Below, one piece after another: positions 33,786 through 42,468 of a stretch of DNA of 64,000 nt; the first letter of the stretch is position 1; each line of letters opens with the position of its first letter. The stretch lies in the NCBI GenBank assembly GCA_000722615.1, contig JOKI01000009.1, forward strand, positions 124,001 through 188,000, read 5' to 3'. A program made the translations under genes and the position numbers. A model generated the notes under the pieces. That model searched no databases, had not been told where the DNA came from, and worked only from the letters and a program-made list of their open reading frames with translations. Origin of the DNA: Pseudorhizobium pelagicum. GTDB taxonomy: Bacteria; Pseudomonadota; Alphaproteobacteria; Rhizobiales; Rhizobiaceae.

Positions 33786-34093
33786 TGACCGACTTGAGCA
33801 AAGATCAGCAGACCGAACTGGAAGCCGCCGCCTTCCGCCGCCTCGTGCAGCACCTGCGCGGGCGGACCGACGTCCAGAACATCGACCTCATGAACATGGC
33901 CGGCTTCTGCCGCAACTGCCTGTCGAACTGGTACATGGACGCCGCCAATGCCTCCGGGCTCGAGATGAGCAAGGACCAGTCGCGCGAAATCATCTACGGC
34001 ATGCCGTACGACGAGTGGAAGAACCGTCACCAGAGCGAAGCCAGCAGCGATCAAAAAGCCGCATTCGCCGACAACAAGCCTGTTGATCACTGA
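33782..34093 (+). CDS. DUF1244 family protein
   Basis: A 103-residue cytoplasmic protein. Its core, MAGFCRNCLSNWYMDAANA followed by SREIIYGMPYDEWKNRHQ, is the DUF1244 domain with two close cysteines (CRNC), perhaps a metal or redox site. The domain is widespread in proteobacteria and has no assigned function. It begins inside the stop of the N-formylglutamate amidohydrolase gene (ATGATG, first ATG in the overlap), so the two are co-translated. Confidence 0.87.
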   Translation: MMTDLSKDQQTELEAAAFRRLVQHLRGRTDVQNIDLMNMAGFCRNCLSNWYMDAANASGLEMSKDQSREIIYGMPYDEWKNRHQSEASSDQKAAFADNKPVDH

Positions 34094-34178
34094 CTCCGCG
34101 AACGATTGGGCTTGACCTTCGGAGCCCTTCGCGGCAGGTGACACGTCAATCTCAGAACCTGAACTAGAGGAGACCTCG

Positions 34179-34457
34179 ATGTCTGATGCTCATGGCGTCG
34201 CCCGCGACCAACTCCGCGCATTTGTCGAGCGCATCGAACGCCTGGAAGAAGAAAAGAAGACCATCGCCGACGACATCAAGGATGTTTACGGCGAGGCGAA
34301 ATCGACCGGCTTCGACACCAAGATCCTCAAGAAGGTGATCGCGCTGCGCAAGAAGGACGATCAGGAGCGCATGGAAGAGGATCTGATCCTCGACACCTAC
34401 CTGCAGGCGCTCGGCATGATCGACAGCGGCGTCGATGCCGAGGCAGACGCTGCCTGA
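34179..34457 (+). CDS. gapR: GapR, nucleoid-associated protein (DUF2312)
   Basis: A 92-residue helical protein with the DUF2312 signature: [40 protein letters not shown] and [18 protein letters not shown]. In Caulobacter GapR binds AT-rich, overtwisted DNA ahead of replication and transcription forks and helps topoisomerases. Length and key basic residues match. It has a good ribosome-binding site (AGAGGAGACC) and its own terminator, so it is probably monocistronic. It joins RcdA and the CtrA boxes as a third cell-cycle-linked element in this window. Confidence 0.92.
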   Translation: MSDAHGVARDQLRAFVERIERLEEEKKTIADDIKDVYGEAKSTGFDTKILKKVIALRKKDDQERMEEDLILDTYLQALGMIDSGVDAEADAA

Positions 34458-34477
34458 GGCAGACTGACGGACGAACG

Positions 34478-34507
34478 AAAAAACCCGCCGGTTCCGGCGG
34501 GTTTTTT
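34478..34507. terminator. Bidirectional terminator between gapR and the DUF882 gene
   Basis: AAAAAACCCGCCGG (34478-34491) and CCGGCGGGTTTTTT (34494-34507) are exact inverted copies around two bases. The A and T runs allow it to stop transcripts from both sides. Confidence 0.93.
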
Positions 34508-34527
34508 ATTGATCGCGTGTCGAAAGC

Positions 34528-36402
34528 CTAGCGCTTGGCTGCCGGAGGCGGGCTGAACCGGTTGAGGTCGATCGCGGCGGCACGGGTCACCGGCTTGAAC
34601 GCGCCGGCGGCATAGGCTGCGGAATACTCTCCGTTGAGGGTGCGGGTCACGAGGCGCGGTGCCTTCACGGAGGCGACCTCTGCAAGCCGGTTGTTGCTGA
34701 CCGCCCACTTTGCCACCAGATCGCCCGTCAGGGCCGGGGCGGCTTCCTGCGCGGCGGCCTTCGGCGTGCGCCCGCCCTTTGTCGGAGCGGTCATCTCCGG
34801 CGCCACCTGCGGGACGTCGAAAGCATCGCCGAACCGTGTGCCGGTGGCGGGCTGCTCGGCCTGCGGCGGAATGGAAGCGACCTCGACCGGCGCCTTCGGT
34901 GCCGGAACAGGCGCCGGCTTTGCCAGCGTCGATCGGGCATAGGCACCGCTTTCCGCAAGTGCGGCGACAACGGCCGGGGTCAGTTCCTGCTGTTCGTCGA
35001 GATCCGCCTCGGCCTCGGGGTCGGCATTGACCGATGCCAGCAGTGGCTCGGTAGCAGACGGCCTCGTGGCCGGCAGCGGAACGGTCACCAGCACATCCTC
35101 TGAGATATCCGCAGACACGGATGCGGTCATGATCGAGGCTTCGCTGTCGCCCTTCTGCCCGCGGGGGCCAAGCAGGGTCGGAACGGGGATCGCATACTGC
35201 TGCAGGTCGGCGAAGGCTTCGCTTTCAGCCGTCTGCAGGCTTGCGGCCGGCCGCGGCTCCGGCGGAAGCGCCGCCTGCAGAGCCTCCTGGGCGGCATTGC
35301 GGGCCGGTGAATAGAGTGCGGTGGCAAGTCCGCCTGGGCCGCCGTCCTGCCGGAAGGAAGGTCGCGACAGGGGCACAGGTGCCGCGATCGTCTCGACGCC
35401 GGGAAGCGCTTCGAGAGAAGGTGCGGGCTCGGCGGCCGCGACCATGACCTCCGGCTCCGGCTGCGGCTGCGGAGCAGGAGCCACGAGCGTCGGACGCTCT
35501 GCAGGTGCCGGCGCCGCGATGGAATCGGCATCCTCGTCCTCGTCGCCGCCACCGAAGAGCATGGCAAACAGGTTCGGACGCTTCTTTTCGTCGGAGCCGG
35601 ACCGGCTGCCGCCGGCCGTGCTGGCGATCTGGATGCTGTCGCTGCTGACGCGCTTCTTGTAGCTGGCAAGTGCCTGCTGGTACCCCGGCAGCGGCTTTCC
35701 GTCTGCCGGCAGGTGCACGGTGTTGCCGTTCGGGAAGAGTTTCACGAGTTCCTGGCGGCTCATGCGCGGCCAGGCGCGGACGCCGCCGACGTCGAGGTGC
35801 ACGAAGGGTGAGCCGGATGTCGGGTAATAGCCGACCCCACCCACCTGTATCTGCATCGCGAGCGATCGCAGGGTCGAGATCTTCACGCCGGGAATGTAGA
35901 AGTCCATGGCCTTGCCGAGCGTGTGCTGGCTGTTCTTCGCCACGCCTTTGGTGCGCGACCGCAGCATGCCGTTGGTGGCCGGAGAGCGGTAGGCCGATAC
36001 GACGTGGATGTAGTCCTTGGCGCCACTGCGCCGATAGACTTCCCACACGAGGTCGAACAGGCGCGGATCCATCTTGGTGGGCTCGTTGCGCCGCCAGTCC
36101 CGCAGCAGCATGTTGATCTGCTGCAGACCGCGCGAGTCGAATCGGCCGTTCCGCTTGAAGACGATCTCGGCGCGCTCCTTCGTATGCACGAAATAGAGCT
36201 TCAGGCTGCGCGTTTCCGCAGCGGCACTGGATGAGGATGCCAACAGCAGCGGCAGGGCAAGACAGGCCGCCGCGGCGCAGGAAACAGCACCTTTGACGAA
36301 GGACTTGAGAAAGCCGCCCCTCCGCCCGTGCTGGTTCGCGCCTGACGGCGTGGCTAGTGCATTCTGATCCGGCAAGGCGATCCCCGTCCCTATCGACAAC
36401 AT
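34528..36402 (-). CDS. Exported DUF882/M15A-type peptidase with long low-complexity tail
   Basis: A 624-residue envelope protein. A signal sequence (FLKSFVKGAVSCAAAACLAL) precedes a DUF882 domain (about 65-230) related to VanY/YcbK zinc peptidases, which cut peptidoglycan cross-links. The zinc ligands can be seen: H and D in SQHTLGKAMDFYIPG, and H in PFVHLDVGG, with the preceding SAYRSPATNGMLR. From about residue 270 on, a Pro/Ala/Glu-rich, disordered tail of about 340 residues holds the recurring phrase PLSRPS/PLPATRPS. The start at 36402 is chosen as the ATG after a likely promoter; the frame is open to 36486. The gene is convergent to gapR. Confidence 0.8.
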   Translation of the reverse strand: MLSIGTGIALPDQNALATPSGANQHGRRGGFLKSFVKGAVSCAAAACLALPLLLASSSSAAAETRSLKLYFVHTKERAEIVFKRNGRFDSRGLQQINMLLRDWRRNEPTKMDPRLFDLVWEVYRRSGAKDYIHVVSAYRSPATNGMLRSRTKGVAKNSQHTLGKAMDFYIPGVKISTLRSLAMQIQVGGVGYYPTSGSPFVHLDVGGVRAWPRMSRQELVKLFPNGNTVHLPADGKPLPGYQQALASYKKRVSSDSIQIASTAGGSRSGSDEKKRPNLFAMLFGGGDEDEDADSIAAPAPAERPTLVAPAPQPQPEPEVMVAAAEPAPSLEALPGVETIAAPVPLSRPSFRQDGGPGGLATALYSPARNAAQEALQAALPPEPRPAASLQTAESEAFADLQQYAIPVPTLLGPRGQKGDSEASIMTASVSADISEDVLVTVPLPATRPSATEPLLASVNADPEAEADLDEQQELTPAVVAALAESGAYARSTLAKPAPVPAPKAPVEVASIPPQAEQPATGTRFGDAFDVPQVAPEMTAPTKGGRTPKAAAQEAAPALTGDLVAKWAVSNNRLAEVASVKAPRLVTRTLNGEYSAAYAAGAFKPVTRAAAIDLNRFSPPPAAKR

Positions 36403-36442
36403 CCGTTGTTGCCGTAAATGACTGTCAATTGCGGTGAGACAA

Positions 36443-36523
36443 TGGCAATTTTGCCACACAATCACAAGCATCTCACTTGGAGTCAATAATTGGCTACCAA
36501 GAGATTGACAGAAGCTGACAGAA
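36443..36523 (-). promoter_or_regulatory. Probable promoter and operators of the DUF882 gene
   Basis: On the minus strand TTGACT (plus 36481-36486) and GATTGT (plus 36458-36463) are 17 bases apart. The palindrome TGGCAATTTTGCCA (36443-36456) covers the expected transcription start. Farther upstream TGACAGAA occurs twice, at 36506-36513 and 36516-36523, one helical turn apart, as expected for a tandem activator site. All are visual calls. Confidence 0.42.
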
Positions 36524-36564
36524 CATCCTTGCGCGAAAGTTAACGCACGCTAATACGCCAAGCC

Positions 36565-38142
36565 TCAAGCGGCCTCCTTCAGTGGGTTGTCGGGGTCGAT
36601 GCCGTAGTCCTTGAGCTTGCGGTAGAGCGTTGAACGGCCGATGCCGAGCTTGCGCGCCACCTGGCTCATCTGGCCGCGATAGAATTTCAGTGCAAAACGA
36701 ATGAGTTCTTCCTCGACGTCCGCCAGCTTCCGCACATCCCCGGTGCCATCCGTGGTGGGGATCACATTGTCCGACGCAGGATAGGCAGCTGCAAGCAGAG
36801 CCCGCGGATCGGGGCGGGAGGGACCTGCCGGCCGGCCGAGGAAGCCGTCTGCCAGACGATGCGAGAGCTCCGAGGCCACGGCCTCGCGACGCTCGTCTGC
36901 CGGGCTGACGGCCCGTGCAACGGTCCGAACCGGCGCCGCGCCCGCCTTTAGTTCGGCGTTGGGAAAATGCGGCAGTTGTGCGGCAATCTGCGGAAAATCC
37001 GCCTCCGTCAGCTGCTCGTCCTGCGCCAGCACGACGGCGCGGAACAGGGCGTTCTCCAGTTCACGGACGTTGCCCGGCCAGTCATGCGCCGTCAGCAGCG
37101 CCAGCGCGGCTGGGCCGACCGTCACCGGCCGCGCCAGGTGCTGCTCGGTGGAGAAGCGCTGGGCGAAGACCCGGGCGAGATGCGGAATATCCTCCTTGCG
37201 CCGGCGCAGGGCGGGAATGGTGATCGGAAAGACGTTGAGGCGATAGTAGAGATCTTCGCGGAACCGTTTTTCGCGAACCTCCTCGATGAGGTCCTTGTTG
37301 GTCGCCGAGATCAGCCGCACGTCGACATTTCGAACCGCATCGGATCCGACGGCCTCGATCTCGCCGAATTGCACGGCGCGCAGCAGCTTCACCTGCACGT
37401 CGAGCGGCAGATTGCCGATCTCGTCGAGGAAGAGCGTGCCGCCATCGGCCTCGGCGAACTTGCCGGGCTGGCTCCCGCCACTTCCCTTCTCGTCGCCAAA
37501 CAGGACGCTCTCGATGAGGTCGGCCGCAATCGCACCGCAGTTGACGGTGACGAAGGGCTTGCCTGCGCGATCGCTGCTGCACTGGATGGCGCGCGCGACC
37601 AGTTCCTTGCCGACGCCGGTCTCGCCTTCGAGCACGACCGGGATGGGCGACAGCGCGGCGCGCTGGGCCAGGTCGATGACCCGCATCATGTCGGCGCTGG
37701 CGGAAACGATGTCGCCGAACTGTACCGTTCCGGCACGCCCCTTGCGGGTGCCCCGGCCGCGACCATCCTTCTGCTCCAGTTTCAGCGCATTGACGACGGA
37801 CCCGGCGATCCGCTCGGGCGACACCGGCTTGACGACGAAGTCGAAGGCACCGGCCTGCATGGCGCGCACCAGGGCGTCGCCTTCCGCCTGGCCCGTCTGG
37901 ACGATGACGGGCGCCGTGACACCCGTCCCCTGAATTGCCGTCAGAAGGCTCTCGCCCTCCGTACCCGGCATCATCATGTCGAGCACGATCACGTTGATCT
38001 GATCGCCGTGCAGCCGGAGGAATTCCAGGCCCGCACGACCGTTTTCGGCCATATGCACCACATGGTCATACCCTTCCAGCGCGCTCTTCAGAAGGCGGCG
38101 CTGAATAGGGTCGCTATCAATTACAAGGATTTGGGCAATCAT
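36565..38142 (-). CDS. NtrC-family response regulator with degenerate sigma-54 contact loop
   Basis: A 525-residue three-domain regulator. The receiver domain (1-120) has phospho-acceptor D55 in VIVLDMMMPG. The AAA+ domain (about 142-370) has Walker A GETGVGKE (173-180), Walker B LFLDEIG (237-243) and ELENALFRAV. A Fis-type helix-turn-helix closes it (MSQVARKLGIGRSTLYRKLK). The loop that normally carries GAFTGA, which touches sigma-54, reads LFGDEKGSGGSQPGKF, so the motif is absent and the loop is shorter by about four residues. It therefore may not work with sigma-54 in the usual way; comparable loss is known in Rhodobacter NtrC and HupR. No partner kinase is adjacent. Confidence 0.88.
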   Translation of the reverse strand: MIAQILVIDSDPIQRRLLKSALEGYDHVVHMAENGRAGLEFLRLHGDQINVIVLDMMMPGTEGESLLTAIQGTGVTAPVIVQTGQAEGDALVRAMQAGAFDFVVKPVSPERIAGSVVNALKLEQKDGRGRGTRKGRAGTVQFGDIVSASADMMRVIDLAQRAALSPIPVVLEGETGVGKELVARAIQCSSDRAGKPFVTVNCGAIAADLIESVLFGDEKGSGGSQPGKFAEADGGTLFLDEIGNLPLDVQVKLLRAVQFGEIEAVGSDAVRNVDVRLISATNKDLIEEVREKRFREDLYYRLNVFPITIPALRRRKEDIPHLARVFAQRFSTEQHLARPVTVGPAALALLTAHDWPGNVRELENALFRAVVLAQDEQLTEADFPQIAAQLPHFPNAELKAGAAPVRTVARAVSPADERREAVASELSHRLADGFLGRPAGPSRPDPRALLAAAYPASDNVIPTTDGTGDVRKLADVEEELIRFALKFYRGQMSQVARKLGIGRSTLYRKLKDYGIDPDNPLKEAA

Positions 38143-38305
38143 GCTCGGCTCCCGACATCAATCATTAATGTCCCCTTGAGTTTCGGTATGCCGGCGGTTG
38201 TGCCAGAAAGGCTTGAACATCATCTTTTGAGAAACGCTTGCATTTTAACGGCTGTCGCGGAAGACAGAGCCCAGCCAAGTGCACGCAGCGAGAAGGAAAA
38301 GGTGA

Positions 38306-40159
38306 ATGATCAAGCCCGCGACATCCAACCCGGCATTGCAGGCGCCGGCGCAACACGCGGCAGCAGCCGACCCGGCTCTCGGCCTGCTGCCGGTCTGGAA
38401 GCTTTCGGACCTCTATCCCGCCAAGGATTCGCCCGCCTTCACCGCCGATATGGAAAAGGCCACAAGGCTGTCGTCGGCCTTTGAGGCAAAATGGAAGGGC
38501 CGGCTGGCCGAGGCGGCCGCAAAGACGGGCCCCGACGGCCTCGGACAGGCGCTCGCCGAATACGAAGAGCTAGAGGATCTCCTTGGCAGGATCGGCTCCT
38601 TTGCCGGCCTCACCTATTTTTCCGACACCTCGAGCCCCGCCAACGGCAAGTTCTTCGGCGACGTGCAGTCGAAGCTGACGGATCTCTCCGCCCACCTCCT
38701 GTTCTTCGCGCTGGAGCTCAACCGCATCGACGACGCCACCATGGACGCGGCCCTCGACCGCGACCCGCAGGCTGGCCACTACCGCCCCTGGATCCTCGAC
38801 CTGCGCAAGGACAAGCCCTACCAGCTCGACGACCGGCTGGAGCAGCTGTTCCTCGAGAAGTCGATGACCAGTGCCGCCGCCTTCAACCGCCTGTTCGACG
38901 AGACCATGGCGGAGCTGCGCTTCGAGATCGACGGCGAGAAGCTGCCGCTGGAGCTCACCCTCAACATGCTGCAGGAACGCGACGAGCCTGTTCGCCGCAA
39001 GGCCGCCGAGGCCCTGTCGAAGACCTTCCAGCAGAACATCCGCGTCTTCACGCTGATCACCAACACGCTCGCCAAGGACAAGGAAATCTCCGACCGCTGG
39101 CGCGGCTTCGACGACATCGCCGACTCGCGCCACCTCGCCAACCGCGTCGAGCGCGAGGTGGTCGATGCTCTCGCCGCCGCCGTCCGCGACGCCTACCCGC
39201 GCCTCTCGCATCGCTACTACACGATGAAGGCAAAATGGCTCGGCATGGAGCAGATGAACTTCTGGGACCGCAACGCGCCGCTGCCGGAAACGCCCAACGC
39301 GCTGATTTCCTGGTCGGACGCGCGCGACACGGTGCTGTCGGCCTATGACGGCTTTGCGCCCGAGATGGCCGATATCGCCCGCCGCTTCTTTGACGAGGAG
39401 TGGATCGACGCGCCGGTGCGGCCCGGCAAGGCTCCCGGCGCCTTTGCCCATCCGACCGTCCCCTCCGCGCACCCCTATGTCCTCGTCAACTACATGGGCA
39501 AGCCGCGCGACGTAATGACGCTCGCCCACGAGCTCGGCCACGGCGTCCACCAGGTGCTGGCCGGCGGCCAGGGCGCGCTGATGTCCCAGACGCCCCTGAC
39601 CTTGGCCGAGACCGCCTCCGTCTTCGGCGAGATGCTGACCTTCCGCGCCCTTCTCGACAAGACGAAGGACAAGCGCGAGCGCAAGGCCATGCTCGCCCAG
39701 AAGGTCGAGGACATGATCAACACGGTCGTGCGCCAGATCGCCTTCTACGAATTCGAGCGCAAGCTCCACACGGCGCGCCAGGAGGGCGAACTGACGTCCG
39801 AGCAGATCGGCGAACTCTGGCTCTCCGTCCAGGCGGAAAGCCTCGGACCGTCGATCCGCATCTCCGAGGGCTATGAGACGTGGTGGGCCTATATCCCTCA
39901 CTTCATCCATTCACCCTTTTACGTCTACGCCTATGCCTTCGGTGATTGCCTCGTGAACTCGCTCTACGCGGTCTACCAGAATGCCGCGCCGGGCTTCCAG
40001 GACAAGTATTTCGAACTGCTGAAGGCCGGCGGCACCAAGCACCATTCGGAACTCCTGAAGCCCTTCGGCCTCGACGCGACCGACCCCGCCTTCTGGTCGA
40101 AGGGCCTGTCGATGATCGAGAGCCTGATCGACGAACTGGAAGCGCTGGACAAGGCCTGA
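38306..40159 (+). CDS. M3 family oligoendopeptidase (PepF-like)
   Basis: A 617-residue cytoplasmic zinc peptidase that cuts short peptides. The zinc site H408-E-L-G-H412 is in MTLAHELGHGVHQVLAG, with the third ligand in SLAETASVFGEM-like TLAETASVFGEMLTF. The C-terminal SIRISEGYETWWAYIPHF and PFYVYAYAFGDCL blocks are typical of the PepF/M3B group. The start at 38306 stands behind a strong GAAGGAAAAGG site. It is divergent from the NtrC-type regulator gene (163 bases). Confidence 0.93.
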   Translation: MIKPATSNPALQAPAQHAAAADPALGLLPVWKLSDLYPAKDSPAFTADMEKATRLSSAFEAKWKGRLAEAAAKTGPDGLGQALAEYEELEDLLGRIGSFAGLTYFSDTSSPANGKFFGDVQSKLTDLSAHLLFFALELNRIDDATMDAALDRDPQAGHYRPWILDLRKDKPYQLDDRLEQLFLEKSMTSAAAFNRLFDETMAELRFEIDGEKLPLELTLNMLQERDEPVRRKAAEALSKTFQQNIRVFTLITNTLAKDKEISDRWRGFDDIADSRHLANRVEREVVDALAAAVRDAYPRLSHRYYTMKAKWLGMEQMNFWDRNAPLPETPNALISWSDARDTVLSAYDGFAPEMADIARRFFDEEWIDAPVRPGKAPGAFAHPTVPSAHPYVLVNYMGKPRDVMTLAHELGHGVHQVLAGGQGALMSQTPLTLAETASVFGEMLTFRALLDKTKDKRERKAMLAQKVEDMINTVVRQIAFYEFERKLHTARQEGELTSEQIGELWLSVQAESLGPSIRISEGYETWWAYIPHFIHSPFYVYAYAFGDCLVNSLYAVYQNAAPGFQDKYFELLKAGGTKHHSELLKPFGLDATDPAFWSKGLSMIESLIDELEALDKA

Positions 40160-40270
40160 GGCCCACCTGCGCAGACATGACGCCCCTGCCATTTCGAGGG
40201 CGGGGGCGCTTGGCATGCTCGGCCTTCGCGGATAGTGGAAACCGTGCGGTCATGAGGCCGCGCAGCAGAT

Positions 40271-40320
40271 CCCTTCTCCCCGCCAACCGGGAGAAGCTGG
40301 CGGCAGCCGGACGAGGGGCA
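40271..40320. repeat. Rhizobial intergenic palindromic repeat unit
   Basis: The stretch CTTCTCCC (40273-40280) and GGGAGAAG (40289-40296) is followed by AGCTGGCGGCAGCCGGACGA and GGGGCAG. This has the form of the short mosaic palindromic elements (RIME/REP-like, usual core CCCTTCTCCCCG...GGGAGAAGGTGGC...GGATGAGGGG) seen in hundreds of copies in rhizobial genomes. It lies between pepF and pabB. Confidence 0.6.
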
Positions 40321-40339
40321 GCTGGAACCTGAGAAGACG

Positions 40340-41500
40340 ATGCAAGACCACCAGCCCTACGCCCTGTTTCGCGACGACAAGCGCGGCGAAAGTCGCGTGT
40401 TCGCCGATCCGCGCGAGATCGTCACGGCACGCACCGCCGACGAGGTGCTGCCGGCGCTCGCCCGCCTGGAAAAGGCGCGGCGCGACGGTTTCTGGCTCGC
40501 CGGCTTCCTGTCCTACGAGGCCGGCTATGTCTTCGAGGAGAAACTGCGGCCGCTGATCGTCGCGCAGCGCGAGACGCCGCTGATCGCGATCGGCATCTTC
40601 GACGCGCCGGCACCGGCCGACCACCCGCTCGCCGCACCGCCCGATGAACTGCCGACGGCGCCACTCCTGACCGAGCCCCGCGCCGCCTGGGACCTGGAGG
40701 CCTATCGCACCCGCTTCGAGCGCCTGCACGAGCACCTGCGCCGCGGCGATTGCTACCAGGCCAACCTGACCATGCCGGTGACCGCCAGATGGAGCGGCGA
40801 TCCGCGCGCCGCCTTCTGGTCGCTCGTCTCCCGCCAGCCGGTCCATTACGGCGCGCTGATCGATTTTGGCGGTCCGATCATCCTGTCGCGGTCTCCGGAA
40901 CTCTTCTTCAAGGTCGACGGCGATCGCTGGATCGAGACGCATCCGATGAAGGGTACCGCGCCGCGCGGCGCAACGCCGGAGGAGGACGCGACCATCGTTG
41001 CCGCCATGCTGGCCGACGAGAAGACCCAGGCCGAGAACCGCATGATCGTCGATCTCCTGCGCAACGACATCTCGATGATCAGCGAGGTCGGCACGCTCTC
41101 CGTACCGAAGCTCTTTGCGGTCGAGACCTACCCTACGGTCCACCAGCTGGTCAGCCACGTGCGGGCCAGGCTGCGGCCGGAGATCGGCCTGCCGGAAATC
41201 CTCGCCTCCCTCTTCCCCTGTGGGTCGATCACCGGCGCCCCGAAGATGTGGGCGATGCGCATCCTCGCCGCACTGGAAGCCGGCCCACGTGATGTCTATT
41301 GCGGCGCGATCGGCTACTGTGATCCCGAGGGGCCGATGCGTTTTTCGGTGGCCATCCGGACCTTGACCCTTTTCAAGACCGGCAAGGCGGTCTTCAATGT
41401 CGGCGGTGGCATCGTGTTCGATTCGACAGCAGAGGCGGAATACGAAGAATGTCTTCTCAAAGCACGGTTCGCACTCGGCAGTCAGGCGATCTCTCGCTGA
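40340..41500 (+). CDS. pabB: Aminodeoxychorismate synthase component I
   Basis: A 386-residue chorismate-binding enzyme making 4-amino-4-deoxychorismate for folate. Motifs include RGDCYQANLTMPV, MKGTAPRGATPEEDA, RMIVDLLRNDISMI and the catalytic PCGSITGAPK, ending FNVGGGIVFDST. This set of residues assigns it to PabB rather than TrpE. It lacks the glutaminase half; PabA must come from elsewhere. A long 52-base overlap with the next gene (aminotransferase class IV, a PabC relative) shows they are expressed together. Confidence 0.92.
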   Translation: MQDHQPYALFRDDKRGESRVFADPREIVTARTADEVLPALARLEKARRDGFWLAGFLSYEAGYVFEEKLRPLIVAQRETPLIAIGIFDAPAPADHPLAAPPDELPTAPLLTEPRAAWDLEAYRTRFERLHEHLRRGDCYQANLTMPVTARWSGDPRAAFWSLVSRQPVHYGALIDFGGPIILSRSPELFFKVDGDRWIETHPMKGTAPRGATPEEDATIVAAMLADEKTQAENRMIVDLLRNDISMISEVGTLSVPKLFAVETYPTVHQLVSHVRARLRPEIGLPEILASLFPCGSITGAPKMWAMRILAALEAGPRDVYCGAIGYCDPEGPMRFSVAIRTLTLFKTGKAVFNVGGGIVFDSTAEAEYEECLLKARFALGSQAISR

Positions 41501-42108
41501 TCGAGACCATGCGCTGGGAGCCCGATCACGGCTTCCTGCGCCTCGACCAGCATATGCGCCGGCTTTCCCGCTCTGCCGATGCTTTGGGCTTTCTGGCACC
41601 GGCCGATCCCGCCATGGCGCTGCAGCTCGCCGTCGGCGGTGAAACCCCGCTCCGGATCCGCCTGAGCGTCACCTATCGCGGCAAGCTGGAAGTCACCACC
41701 ACCCCCTTTGAACCGGAACCCGAGAGCAAGGTCTGGCGGCTGCGGATCGCTAACCAGCGGCTGTCGTCCGACGATGCCTTCCTTCGCCACAAGACCACCC
41801 GGCGCGACGTCTACGAGGCCGCCCGCGCCGAGTTTGCGCCGAAGGACGCCGACGAGGTACTGATGCTCAACGAGCGCGGCGAACTCTGCGAGGGCACGAT
41901 GACGAACATCTTCGTCGAGGACGCGGACGGCCGGTTGCTGACCCCTGCCCTCTCGAGCGGCCTGCTGCCCGGCGTGCTGCGCGCCGAACTCATCCGCGAA
42001 GGCCAGGCCCGCGCCGAGGTGCTGCAGCCGGCGGCCCTCCAGAACCGCCGGCTTTTCGTCGGCAACTCCCTGCGCGGGCTGGTCCCTGCGGAGCTGGTGA
42101 ACGACTGA
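41449..42108 (+). CDS. pabC: Aminotransferase class IV (aminodeoxychorismate lyase-like)
   Basis: A 219-residue PLP-dependent protein. The start is the unusual GDLSLIETMRWEPDHGFLRL, the catalytic lysine is in FLRHKTTRRDVYEA and the PLP-phosphate region is ELCEGTMTNIFVE. The family includes PabC, which releases 4-aminobenzoate and pyruvate from aminodeoxychorismate, and D-amino acid transaminases. Its 52-base overlap with pabB favours the PabC role, which is inference from context. It starts at the ATG within pabB; the shared region codes in two frames. Confidence 0.8.
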   Translation: MSSQSTVRTRQSGDLSLIETMRWEPDHGFLRLDQHMRRLSRSADALGFLAPADPAMALQLAVGGETPLRIRLSVTYRGKLEVTTTPFEPEPESKVWRLRIANQRLSSDDAFLRHKTTRRDVYEAARAEFAPKDADEVLMLNERGELCEGTMTNIFVEDADGRLLTPALSSGLLPGVLRAELIREGQARAEVLQPAALQNRRLFVGNSLRGLVPAELVND

Positions 42109-42115
42109 CGGCAGG

Positions 42116-42457
42116 CTATTTCTCCCGGTGGAACACCATGCCGCCGTGGTGCAGCGTGTCGTCGTCGACAAACTCACCGTCCGCCGTGAAGCCGGTGTCG
42201 TCCCAGTAGTCGATGTGGTTGCCGGTGACGGCATAGCGTCCCTGGTAGGCGCTGGCGCGGCTGCCGCGCGCCTCGTCGTAGCGCCCGTTCGGCAGGAGCT
42301 CCTGGCGGATGCGGCCGTCCCCGGTCACCCACATGCCGACATAGGGGTGGTTCTGGGCGGCAGTCTGAAGGGTCATGTCGGTCTCCGCATGGGCGGGTTG
42401 AACAAGGGCCGCGCCGAGCGACGCGGCAACAACGAAAGTGGAAAGACGAACAGCCAT
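42116..42457 (-). CDS. Exported Atu4866-domain protein
   Basis: A 113-residue protein. A signal peptide (VRLSTFVVAASLGAALVQPA) is followed by a compact Atu4866 domain (about 40-113): HPYVGMWVTGDGRIRQELLP, GRYDEARGSRASAYQGRY and DDTLHHGGMVFHRE. The Agrobacterium prototype has a streptavidin-like fold, and a small-molecule ligand is suspected but unknown. The ATG is preceded by GAGGTGACG. It lies 11 bases downstream of the SDR gene on the same strand, so the two form an operon facing the divergent LysR gene. It was hidden inside a much longer, mostly spurious open frame. Confidence 0.85.
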   Translation of the reverse strand: MAVRLSTFVVAASLGAALVQPAHAETDMTLQTAAQNHPYVGMWVTGDGRIRQELLPNGRYDEARGSRASAYQGRYAVTGNHIDYWDDTGFTADGEFVDDDTLHHGGMVFHREK

Positions 42458-42468
42458 CGTCACCTCCC

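Noticed and set aside
36540..36554. Possible CtrA box TTAACGCACGCTAAT
   Set aside because: The second half-site is TAAT rather than TTAA and the place is not at a promoter position for either flanking gene.
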